Shown piece after piece: positions 34,429 to 42,330 of a stretch of DNA of 54,421 nt. The stretch's first letter is position 1. Every line of letters starts with the position of its first letter. A program made the position numbers and the translations under genes. Below the pieces are notes generated by a model, which was not told where the DNA came from, did no database searches, and was given only the letters and a program-made list of their open reading frames with translations. Source of the DNA: a virus; the IMG/VR virus record IMGVR_UViG_3300049737_000325, positions 1-54,421 of that record. One strand, 5' to 3'.

Positions 34429-34845
34429 TTAGAATTTTAAGCCGAACCCAATTTGAAGGTTAGTTGTTTCAGCTCCTAAATCGTAAACGATTTTTGGATC
34501 TACAAACATTGCTCCTTTGTGGAACTCAAACATTTTACCTACACCTAATTGAGCTTGATCGAAATCAAAGTCGTTTAGTGCAACGTAGCCAAAGAATCCT
34601 TTATGGAAGTATCTTCCTTCTAGACCTAAGACCATGTCTTCTGTTGAGTCTGCTTGTGTCAAATTCATTCCAACCATATAGTTGTCAGAAAAAGCATAGC
34701 CAATTGTTGGCTGGATTGATAACTCAGTCCATGCCGTGTTAGTAATATCGCCAGTACCTACGTACCAGTCACCTTTTGCGTTTTGCGCGTTTGCACCTAA
34801 AGTTGTTAAGACAACTAGTGCCATTGATAAAATAAAATTTTTCAT
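34429..34845 (-). CDS. Secreted outer-membrane beta-barrel-like protein
   Basis: This 138-residue product starts MKNFILSMALVVLTTLGANAQ, a Sec signal peptide with a likely cut after ANA (residue 20). The mature part is made of short alternating strands (IQPTIGYAFSDNYMVGMNL, LGLEGRYFHKGFFGYVAL) and ends LQIGFGLKF with a terminal Phe, the mark of outer-membrane barrels. Style and Gln after the cut are typical of Bacteroidota outer membrane proteins. It is a single cistron between terminators, inserted between the gp43 halves. Receptor masking or superinfection exclusion (as for phage Lom- or Cor-type proteins) is a possible role by inference. Confidence 0.75.
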   Translation of the reverse strand: MKNFILSMALVVLTTLGANAQNAKGDWYVGTGDITNTAWTELSIQPTIGYAFSDNYMVGMNLTQADSTEDMVLGLEGRYFHKGFFGYVALNDFDFDQAQLGVGKMFEFHKGAMFVDPKIVYDLGAETTNLQIGFGLKF

Positions 34846-34877
34846 AATAAATTAATTTGGTTTGTAAAATCTTCTAC

Positions 34878-34979
34878 TCAGTCTGCAGTTTGCAGTATTC
34901 TAGGATTAGATGTAGAAGTAACTGCTACTTGTGTTTGAGCAGTATGGGTTAATATTTTTGTTAACGAATGATTGTTCAT
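34878..34979 (-). CDS. Possible 33-codon leader ORF
   Basis: ATG at 34979 opens 33 codons (MNNHSLTKILTHTAQTQVAV...) ending TGA at 34878, in the 293-nt gap before the outer-membrane-like gene. An A-rich TTAACAAAGAA lies upstream. Its end is 32 nt from the next ATG, so a leader-peptide role is possible. Shortness keeps confidence low. Confidence 0.25.
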   Translation of the reverse strand: MNNHSLTKILTHTAQTQVAVTSTSNPRILQTAD

Positions 34980-35025
34980 TTCTTTGTTAATGTAACAGTT
35001 TATACAGAGTATCTGTGCTTTGTTC

Positions 35026-35033
35026 CAAAAATA
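35026..35033 (-). promoter_or_regulatory. Possible Bacteroidota-type -7 box
   Basis: TATTTTTG on the minus strand fits the Bacteroidota -7 consensus TAnnTTTG, between the nrdA terminator and the outer-membrane-like gene. No convincing -33 TTTG at the right spacing is visible. Confidence 0.3.
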
Positions 35034-35046
35034 ATTAACAAACTTG

Positions 35047-35086
35047 TAAAAAAAGTAAGGCCAGGAAGTAGCGAACCCCTGGCCTT
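35047..35086 (-). terminator. Terminator after nrdA
   Basis: A 9-bp perfect stem (AAGGCCAGG with CCTGGCCTT) has a 12-nt loop and is followed by ACTTTTTTT on the minus strand. A second 6-bp hairpin (CCGAGA/TCTCGG, 35090-35105) stands just upstream of it, after the nrdA stop. Confidence 0.9.
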
Positions 35087-35138
35087 GATCCGAGAACTAT
35101 CTCGGTCCTAAGAAGTGGACTTAACCACAACTAAATTA

Positions 35139-36965
35139 TTATCCGTCGCAGCTTAAGCAATCTGGATCCATTGCTGCTTGTGCAATATCTCCTCTTAATA
35201 CGGATTCTGTTCTCATATAATAGAGAGTTTTAACTCCTTCTTTAAAGGCTTCTAAATGTACTTTATTAATAAACTTAGAATCTGCTTCATTAGGGAATGC
35301 TAAATTTAAACTTACAGCCTGATCAACATATTGTTGTCTAATACCTGCTTGTTTTACCAATTCTAATTGATTAATTTCTTTAAATGTTTTAAAGATATTC
35401 TTAATAGGCACGTATTGGTCTTGTTCTAATTCAGGTAAAGCGTCTAATTTATTTTTAGTAATTATATTTTCTTTATTTGTAATACTAGTAGCTACTTTAA
35501 CATAGTAATCTTCAATAAATTCTAGTCCTTGTACAGAGCCGCCATCTGTTAAGATTTGATCCCATGTTTTTCTAGTATTCTTATTAATAAGTCCTAAGAA
35601 ACCTTCTAATACTGGATTCTTTCTAATAAATGTACCCTTTGCAGTTTGTTCTGTGAACACGTTAGCCGCCCATGGCTCAATACCTGCAGATACATTACCC
35701 GCTAGTTTTGAGTTGCTTACAGTCGGTGCTATAGCTCTCAGGTGAGTGTTTCTCATTCCTGTACCTTTACACCATAATGGTTCGCCCATTTCTAATGCCA
35801 TATCTCTTGAAGCCTTTTCACTTTCAGTTTCTAATTGCTTAAAGATCTTTCTAGTTTCAAATTGTGCTGATAAGCCTTCAAATGGAATACCTCTTTCTTG
35901 TAAATAAGTATGCCATCCAAGAACTCCAAGTCCTAGTGCTCTACCTTTTTCTGCAGATCTTACAGAATTCTCAAAGCCTCTCATGAATTTTGCCTTTTGA
36001 ACAAATTCATCTAGGACTCCGTCAAGGAACCAAGTTGCTGTGTAAATAAGATCTGTATTTTTCCATTCATCATATCTTGCTAAGTTAACAGAAGATAAAC
36101 AACATACAAAAGAATGAGATTCATCTGTGTGTAAAGTAATTTCAGAACAGATATTAGTCATATAAACTTTTAATCCGTTTTGTTTGTATGCATCAGGGTT
36201 AGCTCTATTAATATTGCCCTTAAACATCACGTATGGTTCACCAGTCGCTTTTCTTTTTCTTAAGACTGCAATCCATCTCTTTCTAGCCTCTTTGTCGCCA
36301 GCTTCAATCTTTTGCATAAATCCATCTGGTACTACAACACATTGATGAAGATTAAGAGATTGTCTATTAACATCTCCTTTAGGCTCTCTAATTTCTAGCC
36401 ATTCCCAGAAGTCACCATGTTCAATGTCAATATTAACACTTGCTGCTCCTCTACGCACAGAACCCTGATTGGTTGCCAATATAGTACTGTCGTATATTTT
36501 AGTGAATGGTACAACACCATCGCTCGTTCCATTTCCTGTAATGTTACTTCCAGCGGGTCTGATTTGATTTATACCGATGCCTACTCCACCGCCATGTTTT
36601 GCGAGTAGCATCATTTCTAGGTTTTTAGCACCGATGTCGTGAATAGAATCTGCTACATCAATACCAAAACATGAAATAGGAAGACCTCTTTCTAGCCCTG
36701 TGTTTGATAGAACTGGGCTAGCTAAGTTTAACCATCCCTTCCATATATAATCAAAGAACTTTGTTGCTAGTTCTGGTTTATTAAGACGTCTTGCTACTGT
36801 AGTTGATACTCTCCAATATGCGTCTTTTGGTTTTTCATCTCCAAACAGATACCCTGCTGAGATTGTTTTTACGTAGACTTCGGTGTTTGCCCAAAGTGGA
36901 AAATCCACCCCGAGTTCCCATCCTAAATGTTCTCCGTGGTTTTTTTGTTTAGTTTCTTGTGCCAT
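35139..36965 (-). CDS. nrdA: Ribonucleotide reductase large subunit NrdA (class I)
   Basis: This 608-residue enzyme reduces ribonucleotides for phage DNA synthesis. The first active-site Cys is in LPISCFGID (about 94), the catalytic loop is NICSEITL (about 291, with N, C and E), the partner Cys lies in SFVCCLSSVNL and the redox tail is CLSCDG (603-608). The length is short because the N-terminal ATP cone found in many NrdA proteins is absent; this suggests no dATP shut-off. It lies 9 nt after nrdB, so the two form an operon inside the gap between the gp43 parts. Confidence 0.95.
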   Translation of the reverse strand: MAQETKQKNHGEHLGWELGVDFPLWANTEVYVKTISAGYLFGDEKPKDAYWRVSTTVARRLNKPELATKFFDYIWKGWLNLASPVLSNTGLERGLPISCFGIDVADSIHDIGAKNLEMMLLAKHGGGVGIGINQIRPAGSNITGNGTSDGVVPFTKIYDSTILATNQGSVRRGAASVNIDIEHGDFWEWLEIREPKGDVNRQSLNLHQCVVVPDGFMQKIEAGDKEARKRWIAVLRKRKATGEPYVMFKGNINRANPDAYKQNGLKVYMTNICSEITLHTDESHSFVCCLSSVNLARYDEWKNTDLIYTATWFLDGVLDEFVQKAKFMRGFENSVRSAEKGRALGLGVLGWHTYLQERGIPFEGLSAQFETRKIFKQLETESEKASRDMALEMGEPLWCKGTGMRNTHLRAIAPTVSNSKLAGNVSAGIEPWAANVFTEQTAKGTFIRKNPVLEGFLGLINKNTRKTWDQILTDGGSVQGLEFIEDYYVKVATSITNKENIITKNKLDALPELEQDQYVPIKNIFKTFKEINQLELVKQAGIRQQYVDQAVSLNLAFPNEADSKFINKVHLEAFKEGVKTLYYMRTESVLRGDIAQAAMDPDCLSCDG

Positions 36966-36974
36966 ATAATTGTA

Positions 36975-37976
36975 TTAATCAAATAAGTTATCGTCGTCCC
37001 AGTTTTCACCTTCTCCAGCTTTAGCGTAGTCAGTTGGTCTAACTGCAAAAAAGTCTGTGTGAGTGTGACCTCCGGTTAAATGGTAGAACCATTCTAGTTG
37101 ATCGGCTGCTTCCTCATCATATTCAAATGCTGATTCGTAACCTAATTCAACTAATTTTTCATTAGCTCTCTTAGTAATGAAATGTTTTAGATCGCTAGCC
37201 TTTAAATTGTCTAGGTCTCCGTTTTCAAAGATCTTATCAATAAAGTTATGTTCTAAATAAATGATAAGTTCTGCTGCTTTTAATACGTCTGCTTGAACCG
37301 ATTGTTTCAAGTCTGGGTATTCTTCACACATGTGTCTGAATAATTTACATCCCATTCTAGAATGTAAAGATTCATCTCTTACTGACCACTTCATTTGTTG
37401 GCCAATACCTTTTAATAAGTTTCTCATTTGGAATGAGTATAAAACTGCAAAAGAACTATAAAGTGAACAACCCTCTGCAAACGCCGAAAAAATTGCAAGA
37501 GACCTAGCAACCTCATTTCTGGCTTGCTTACTTACCTTTAAATCTTTATGAGTATACGGTGCAGTAGTCGATGTTAATAGCTCAAATTTCTCTGCAGTTG
37601 CAGGTTCATGTAAAAAAGCTTCAAAATCCTCAAGACCTAAAGTCTCGTTTAAATAAGAATAAGCAGTTGCATGAATAGTCTCTTGTGAGCCGAACATCAT
37701 TGCCATTTGTTTTATCTCATGCTTTGGAAACCATTGAGTTACAAATTGAGTCCAGTAATCAGATACTGCACATTCAGTTTGTGCAAAACCTAAAAGAATA
37801 TTTCCGACTAAATGTTTTTCATGGGGTAATAGATTTTCATTCCAATCTTTTACGTCTCCTTGCATGGAGATCTCAGTGTGCAGCCAGAATGCTTGCGCTT
37901 GTTTTAACCAACCCTCTGTATAATATTCAGGGTATTCAAATGGTTTAAACGGAATTCTTTCAGTAAATAATGACAT
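36975..37976 (-). CDS. nrdB: Ribonucleotide reductase small subunit NrdB (class I)
   Basis: This 333-residue ferritin-fold protein has the di-iron ligands: AQTECAVSDYW (first Glu), SQETIHATAYSY (Glu, His and the radical Tyr four residues later), FAEGCSLYSSF (Glu) and RDESLHSRMG (Glu, His). It supplies the tyrosyl radical for NrdA. It is the first gene after the gp43N terminator; no clear promoter is seen in the 72-nt leader. Confidence 0.95.
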   Translation of the reverse strand: MSLFTERIPFKPFEYPEYYTEGWLKQAQAFWLHTEISMQGDVKDWNENLLPHEKHLVGNILLGFAQTECAVSDYWTQFVTQWFPKHEIKQMAMMFGSQETIHATAYSYLNETLGLEDFEAFLHEPATAEKFELLTSTTAPYTHKDLKVSKQARNEVARSLAIFSAFAEGCSLYSSFAVLYSFQMRNLLKGIGQQMKWSVRDESLHSRMGCKLFRHMCEEYPDLKQSVQADVLKAAELIIYLEHNFIDKIFENGDLDNLKASDLKHFITKRANEKLVELGYESAFEYDEEAADQLEWFYHLTGGHTHTDFFAVRPTDYAKAGEGENWDDDNLFD

Positions 37977-38048
37977 TTGGTATATTTTGTTTTTTAGTTG
38001 TGTTTAATTTTAATTATTACTTCATTTTAAGTAAAGGTCCTTTAGACT

Positions 38049-38069
38049 AAAAAAGGTCTGTCTAGACCT
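38049..38069 (-). terminator. Terminator after gp43 N-part
   Basis: Stem AGGTCT with AGACCT (loop GTCT region) is followed by TTTTTT on the minus strand, 84-104 nt past the gp43N stop. Confidence 0.8.
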
Positions 38070-38098
38070 GATTCAATCTCTTAATACCTAATAAACGA

Positions 38099-38139
38099 CG
38101 GTAGTAATACTTGATGAATTATATATCGTATTACTGCCG
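38099..38139. repeat. 12-bp inverted repeat with promoter box in the loop
   Basis: Arms CGGTAGTAATAC (38099-38110) and GTATTACTGCCG (38128-38139) pair with one mismatch. The 17-nt loop contains an exact GATATATAA (38119-38127). It lies after the gp43N stop and before the terminator. Confidence 0.75.
38119..38127 (-). promoter_or_regulatory. Late promoter without a nearby gene
   Basis: Exact GATATATAA on the minus strand. The next start codon (nrdB) is 142 nt away, and a terminator lies in between, so a transcript of about 60 nt is predicted. Confidence 0.45.
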
Positions 38140-38152
38140 GGGTTTATTGAAT

Positions 38153-39559
38153 TTAGAGCTTAAATTTTTTTGTCAATTCGTCGGCTTTTGTGTAATATTC
38201 ATAAGATGTTTTCTTATACTCTTTTCTTTGGCCATATAAATCACCTAGAATCTTTTTAAGAATACTATCTTCTTTTTTATACACAACTCCATTTTCGCAT
38301 ACAATAACAGATTCATCTTTACGACGTTCTTTTATTTCTGCTTCTCCTACCATCTCAATAAATGCATCCGGTGAAATGTTAAACTGTCTCATTATAGATG
38401 GATATAGTGATGCAAAATCAAATGCACTTACACCACCATAATAACCCACAATAGGCTGTTTAACAAAAGCACCTTCATACTTAGCTTCTTTTTTACTGTC
38501 TGCTTTGTCGTATTCTACACCAATACGTTGTCCTTGCTCTGTTAACTTACGAGCAATTAAAGATTCAGTAACAGCCACCGGGGAGGCAGCTTTATATAAT
38601 GGCATTCTTGTAATCGTAGCTAAGGTTAAAAGAACTTCCATAGATCTAAGTTTCTGATCTATGTAATAAACTAAACAAGAGTCAATTACGTTATAGAAGA
38701 CATATTTCTTAAAGTCATTCTCGTAAAGATCTTGTAAAGATCCACTATATTGTATTTTACTAATACCGCCAAGCACTGCACCAGATACAAATGCTAACGC
38801 GTTAGATTCTTTTACAGCAACCGAACGATCGTACTTATCATATAATTGCATGTAATCTAAGATACCCATGTGTAGAGGTCTAGAGTCTTTTCTATCTAAA
38901 GCGCCAGTGATTGCAACCTTTTCTAAATCTATTTGTAAGATTTTACAACGGTTTACAATATACTGCCAGTCATAGTTAATAAAGTTCCATCCTGTCATCA
39001 TAGGGAATTTAGGTAAAAACTTATGTAGGAAAGTATAAACCATATCATACTCCGACTTAAATTTGTAATAACTAAATTCCCAATCAGAATCATAATTCTT
39101 GAGATGCTCATTAGTGTCATCTTCAATAGCTTTGATTTGTTTAGAGTCTAGATCTTCAAGGCCTAATACAATAGCCTTTTTATCTGGGGTAATAATTGAG
39201 AATGTTAATATTCGAGATTTAGCTTCTTCAGGTTTTGGAAAACCATCTACAATTTCAGTCTCAATATCAACAAAATATGTTTTAGGCATATTAAACTCAA
39301 AGATTTCTTCTTGATCTTTTTCTGGTAGACCATCCATAAAGTAAAGAAGTGAAAACTTATTAAAGGATCTAGAAATAGATTTCTTAAGTGGTCGCCCGTC
39401 CCAATTTGTAGTGGAACGATCTTTCCATTTATCATTATCTTTTGCTACAACCCAATTCTGAAATTTATCAATTCCATATCGTTTAAATGATACTGTACCC
39501 TCTTTGTTATAGTAAGATACAATTACTTCTTTCTCTTTTTGCTCAATATCTAATAACAT
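38153..39559 (-). CDS. 43A: DNA polymerase gp43, N-terminal part (exonuclease and motif A)
   Basis: This 468-residue fragment has the 3'-5' exonuclease motifs: Exo I YFVDIETE (D98, E100), Exo II GWNFINYDWQY, Exo III YNVIDSCLVYYID. It continues into the palm with motif A FDFASLYPSIMR (catalytic Asp about 381) and the fingers peptide GQRKEYKKT whose Arg and Lys bind dNTP. It stops soon after, before motif B. The rest is at 32367-33575. The stop is genuine, with a terminator and other genes following, so this is a true two-gene enzyme. The start overlaps the dUTPase stop by one base (TAATG). Confidence 0.94.
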   Translation of the reverse strand: MLLDIEQKEKEVIVSYYNKEGTVSFKRYGIDKFQNWVVAKDNDKWKDRSTTNWDGRPLKKSISRSFNKFSLLYFMDGLPEKDQEEIFEFNMPKTYFVDIETEIVDGFPKPEEAKSRILTFSIITPDKKAIVLGLEDLDSKQIKAIEDDTNEHLKNYDSDWEFSYYKFKSEYDMVYTFLHKFLPKFPMMTGWNFINYDWQYIVNRCKILQIDLEKVAITGALDRKDSRPLHMGILDYMQLYDKYDRSVAVKESNALAFVSGAVLGGISKIQYSGSLQDLYENDFKKYVFYNVIDSCLVYYIDQKLRSMEVLLTLATITRMPLYKAASPVAVTESLIARKLTEQGQRIGVEYDKADSKKEAKYEGAFVKQPIVGYYGGVSAFDFASLYPSIMRQFNISPDAFIEMVGEAEIKERRKDESVIVCENGVVYKKEDSILKKILGDLYGQRKEYKKTSYEYYTKADELTKKFKL

Positions 39560-40026
39560 TAATAGCCTCTTTTTTGACGTTGAACATTCTCTTCTGCTTT
39601 CGCAAAATAGTAATTGTAAGCGGTCTTTGCGTCAAGGCCTATGGACGCGGCATAATTAATAAAGAAGTGTAGAATATCTACCCATTCCATATATAGTTCT
39701 TTTTTATCATCTTCAGATAAATCAGAAACTTTCTTATTATCAAATGTTGAGAAGTCTTTCTTCCAGTATTTCCATACTGCATTTCCACTTCCGTCTTTGA
39801 TTCCACCAAGAGCATCTGTCATTTCGTGAATTTCATCAATTACAGCATGAGTATTACAGTGCCAGAAATTCATTACATCTCGTAATGACATTTCTTCGAA
39901 GTTAAAACCATAGGTTTTTTCTTGCATGTTTTTTTGATGAGACATGATGTCTGCTAAGTGTGTTGTTGATTCTGCATAGAAGTCTTTTACTTCTAAGTCT
40001 TTGCATTCGTTATCTATATTTGCCAT
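39559..40026 (-). CDS. dUTPase, dimeric all-alpha type
   Basis: This 155-residue all-helical protein fits the dimeric dUTPase/MazG-related superfamily: DEIHEMTDALGGIK (about 66-79) and YMEWVDILHFFINYAASIGL (ExxD motif), then AYNYYFAKAEENVQRQKRGY. It would hydrolyse dUTP (or dUDP) to dUMP, keeping uracil out of DNA and feeding dTMP synthesis beside the NrdA/B pair. The neighbouring polymerase gene starts within its stop codon. Confidence 0.85.
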   Translation of the reverse strand: MANIDNECKDLEVKDFYAESTTHLADIMSHQKNMQEKTYGFNFEEMSLRDVMNFWHCNTHAVIDEIHEMTDALGGIKDGSGNAVWKYWKKDFSTFDNKKVSDLSEDDKKELYMEWVDILHFFINYAASIGLDAKTAYNYYFAKAEENVQRQKRGY

Positions 40027-40056
40027 CGCTACTTTATTTAATTATTATAGTTAGAT

Positions 40057-40953
40057 TTACTTATCTGTTTCAAGTATTTCACCCCAAGCTCTTTCAGACT
40101 TTGTTAACAATTTTGTGTTAATATCTTCTGGTTTAGGGTCTCCACCTACATTCCAAAACCAGGCGCCAGGAGTACCATGCTTTTTCATGAACTCCCAAGC
40201 CTTCGCATCGTAGTTCATTGCCGATGGAAATGGTGGATTATATTGTGGATCTACATTTTGTGTAAATGCTTTTGGGTGAGACCATACTTCTGCAATACCT
40301 CTTTCGCCCTTCTTAATATTTCTTGCTACTGCAACTCCATTAAACTTAGCATCAGGCCAGGCTATTTGCAGAGACCTCTGTAGAACGCCAGTGGATATTG
40401 CTGACCATACTTCATCAGGGTACCCATGTGTTTCTGCAATAGTATGCGCGACCTTCACAGCAGCCGCTGTAACTAGCTCATGTTTAAGTCCTAAGGGAAT
40501 AAAGAATGCATTGTTTGCTTCTGCCCATTTCTTTGCGTGAGCATTTAAGACTGGCATTGCTGCAATTCTTTTAAATTTCATTTCAGCTCCCATTTCTACA
40601 CAGATCGCTTGATGATCTGAAATCTCTTTTTGTGATGGACTGAATAGAACAAGTTTCTTATTATACTTTTTTGCTAGGTATGCTAATGAGATACCTGCAA
40701 ATCCATATCTAGGTTGAACATAAACTAGAGTATCTTGTCTACAAGTGCTAACTAGAATATCTCCAAATCTACATTTAGATCCAAAGCCCATCATGTCTTC
40801 TCTTACCACTTTAAATCCTTCATGGTCTACTAATTGTGGAGCCTCGAAAGGATCTACCCAGTCACCTGCTAAATCTAACCATGCCTGTTTATTTGGCATC
40901 ATCAGATTTAAGTCTTGATTGTAAAGTGATGTTGTGTGGTTATTATGTGCCAT
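40057..40953 (-). CDS. PLP-dependent enzyme (fold type II-like)
   Basis: This 298-residue protein has MMGFGSKCRFGD with candidate PLP lysine K60, then VYVQPRYGFAGISLAYLAKKYNKKLVLF (a beta-alpha unit as in cysteine-synthase/ACC-deaminase relatives), a GAEMKFKR strand and a AISTGVLQR segment near 190 in place of the usual phosphate-binding Gly loop. Active chemistry is unknown. PLP enzymes occur in thymine-hypermodification gene sets of some phages, and its two upstream neighbours may fit such a set (inference). The start overlaps the end of the next gene upstream by 11 nt. Confidence 0.65.
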   Translation of the reverse strand: MAHNNHTTSLYNQDLNLMMPNKQAWLDLAGDWVDPFEAPQLVDHEGFKVVREDMMGFGSKCRFGDILVSTCRQDTLVYVQPRYGFAGISLAYLAKKYNKKLVLFSPSQKEISDHQAICVEMGAEMKFKRIAAMPVLNAHAKKWAEANNAFFIPLGLKHELVTAAAVKVAHTIAETHGYPDEVWSAISTGVLQRSLQIAWPDAKFNGVAVARNIKKGERGIAEVWSHPKAFTQNVDPQYNPPFPSAMNYDAKAWEFMKKHGTPGAWFWNVGGDPKPEDINTKLLTKSERAWGEILETDK

Positions 40954-42172
40954 ATAATTCTTTTACTTTTTGTTTGTATTCTTCTACGTTTGTACTAGCT
41001 GCTTTTAGAACTTTATCATCTGATGGAAATGAAGTCATACCATTAAATGTTTCTAATAGCCCTAAATCTAACATAGCCTTTTGTCTACCGTATGGATGAT
41101 CTTTAATAGTTGAGGAATTCCATAGAGTGTCCATATTAATATGTGAATAATCTGCACCTGGTCTTAGATAGTTTTCAATCCATCTGATAAAATCACATGC
41201 AACATCCTCAGCGTTATATGGAAGACTACCAGTATCTTCATAAATCTTAGTCATAACTGCATCCAAGAACTCTTCAGACTTCTTACCTTTCTTTTCTACA
41301 GGATCTGCAAGATAACCAATACATTCTACTGCATTAGTACCATAATAGAACATTGATTCTCTATTCATAAATTCTGGGTACCAATCACATACATCTGCAA
41401 TAACTGCAGCATACTGGAATCTATAAGCTCTTAATCCGTTATCGGCATTCCACTTAAACATCCATTCTCCTAACTCTCTTAAATCCTTCTTACCACCTTC
41501 TCTTAAGTAGCCTGCCATGTCTCTTGCAAGTCTTGGTGCAAATTCACATAGGAAATAATCACCACCTTTTTTGTAAACATATTCTGGTTCTTTAAAACTA
41601 GCCATACCAACAAATGAGTCTTCACCTAAATCCGGCTTTGGTGGCTTAGGGAATGCTGGAAACTGATAACCAACTGACGTGTAAAAAGAAGTTGGGTGAT
41701 GTTTTACCTTCTCACACATATCTTCAATAGACTCACAATCATGTAAATCAAATAAGATTGTATTATGATAACCAGATGGTTTAGTTGCGTAATTAATTGC
41801 AGAACCACAAACTCTATGTAGAATAAAGATGTACAAGTATTCTTCTAGTCCAAAAGTATCTCTCTTACCAGTCCAGTTTTTTGCAACCTCTTCTCTTTGG
41901 GGGTAAATTTTACCAGCCTGCATGTGTTTCCAATAGGGATGCTCTGGAGTCCAGCCATAAAATACATCATTTATGATCTGGCTAAAACCTGCGTACTTTC
42001 GTTCAACGACATCATATAGCTGAATCTGTTCCATTAGCGGATCGTTCATTCCACTATCGGCATGATCTACCATACCTAGATTTGAACGCTCTTGTTGCTT
42101 TAATGCCAGGTCATAATACCTGATGAACTCATCATAATATTTAGTTGTCTTAATTTGAACTTTGTTACTCAT
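40943..42172 (-). CDS. Helical protein, possible base-modification pyrophosphorylase/glycosylase-like
   Basis: This 409-residue protein is largely helical. It contains NDPLMEQIQLYDVVERKYAGFSQIINDVF (about 48-76) and YIFILHRVCGSAINY, the pattern (DPIL..., NvxRxxDr..., then F-R) I associate with alpha-glutamyl/putrescinyl-thymine pyrophosphorylase and HMU-kinase helical families of hypermodifying phages. A Trp/Tyr-rich middle and KWNADNGLRAYRFQYAAVI follow. The match is weak and by eye; the enzyme might also be an unrelated phage family. Its ATG lies inside the stop of the 54-aa gene. Confidence 0.45.
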   Translation of the reverse strand: MSNKVQIKTTKYYDEFIRYYDLALKQQERSNLGMVDHADSGMNDPLMEQIQLYDVVERKYAGFSQIINDVFYGWTPEHPYWKHMQAGKIYPQREEVAKNWTGKRDTFGLEEYLYIFILHRVCGSAINYATKPSGYHNTILFDLHDCESIEDMCEKVKHHPTSFYTSVGYQFPAFPKPPKPDLGEDSFVGMASFKEPEYVYKKGGDYFLCEFAPRLARDMAGYLREGGKKDLRELGEWMFKWNADNGLRAYRFQYAAVIADVCDWYPEFMNRESMFYYGTNAVECIGYLADPVEKKGKKSEEFLDAVMTKIYEDTGSLPYNAEDVACDFIRWIENYLRPGADYSHINMDTLWNSSTIKDHPYGRQKAMLDLGLLETFNGMTSFPSDDKVLKAASTNVEEYKQKVKELYGT

Positions 42173-42329
42173 TCACTTCTATGATTTCCCAATTGAAAGC
42201 ACTTCGGTTTCTTTGGTATTGTGACATAGACCACTCTATATCTTCGGTTTTTATTTCGATAACATGTGGTGCTGCTGCACACATTTTAGATTCGGTTATT
42301 GGTGTAATTTGGATTTGGTATGTTTTCAT
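42165..42329 (-). CDS. Small protein, 54 aa
   Basis: ATG at 42329 opens 54 codons (MKTYQIQITPITESKMCAAA...) ending TAA at 42165. The start lies one base past the SGNH-like gene stop, and its stop overlaps the next gene's ATG in the order ATGAGTAA. Such packing shows translational coupling in this operon. Two strands then a helix with WSMSQYQRNRSAFNW; function unknown. Confidence 0.65.
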   Translation of the reverse strand: MKTYQIQITPITESKMCAAAPHVIEIKTEDIEWSMSQYQRNRSAFNWEIIEVNE

Positions 42330-42330
42330 T

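Noticed and set aside
33576-38152. Intein or group I intron as the reason for the split polymerase
   Set aside because: The gap holds complete genes with terminators, and I see no intein or intron core at the borders; both halves have normal stop and start codons.
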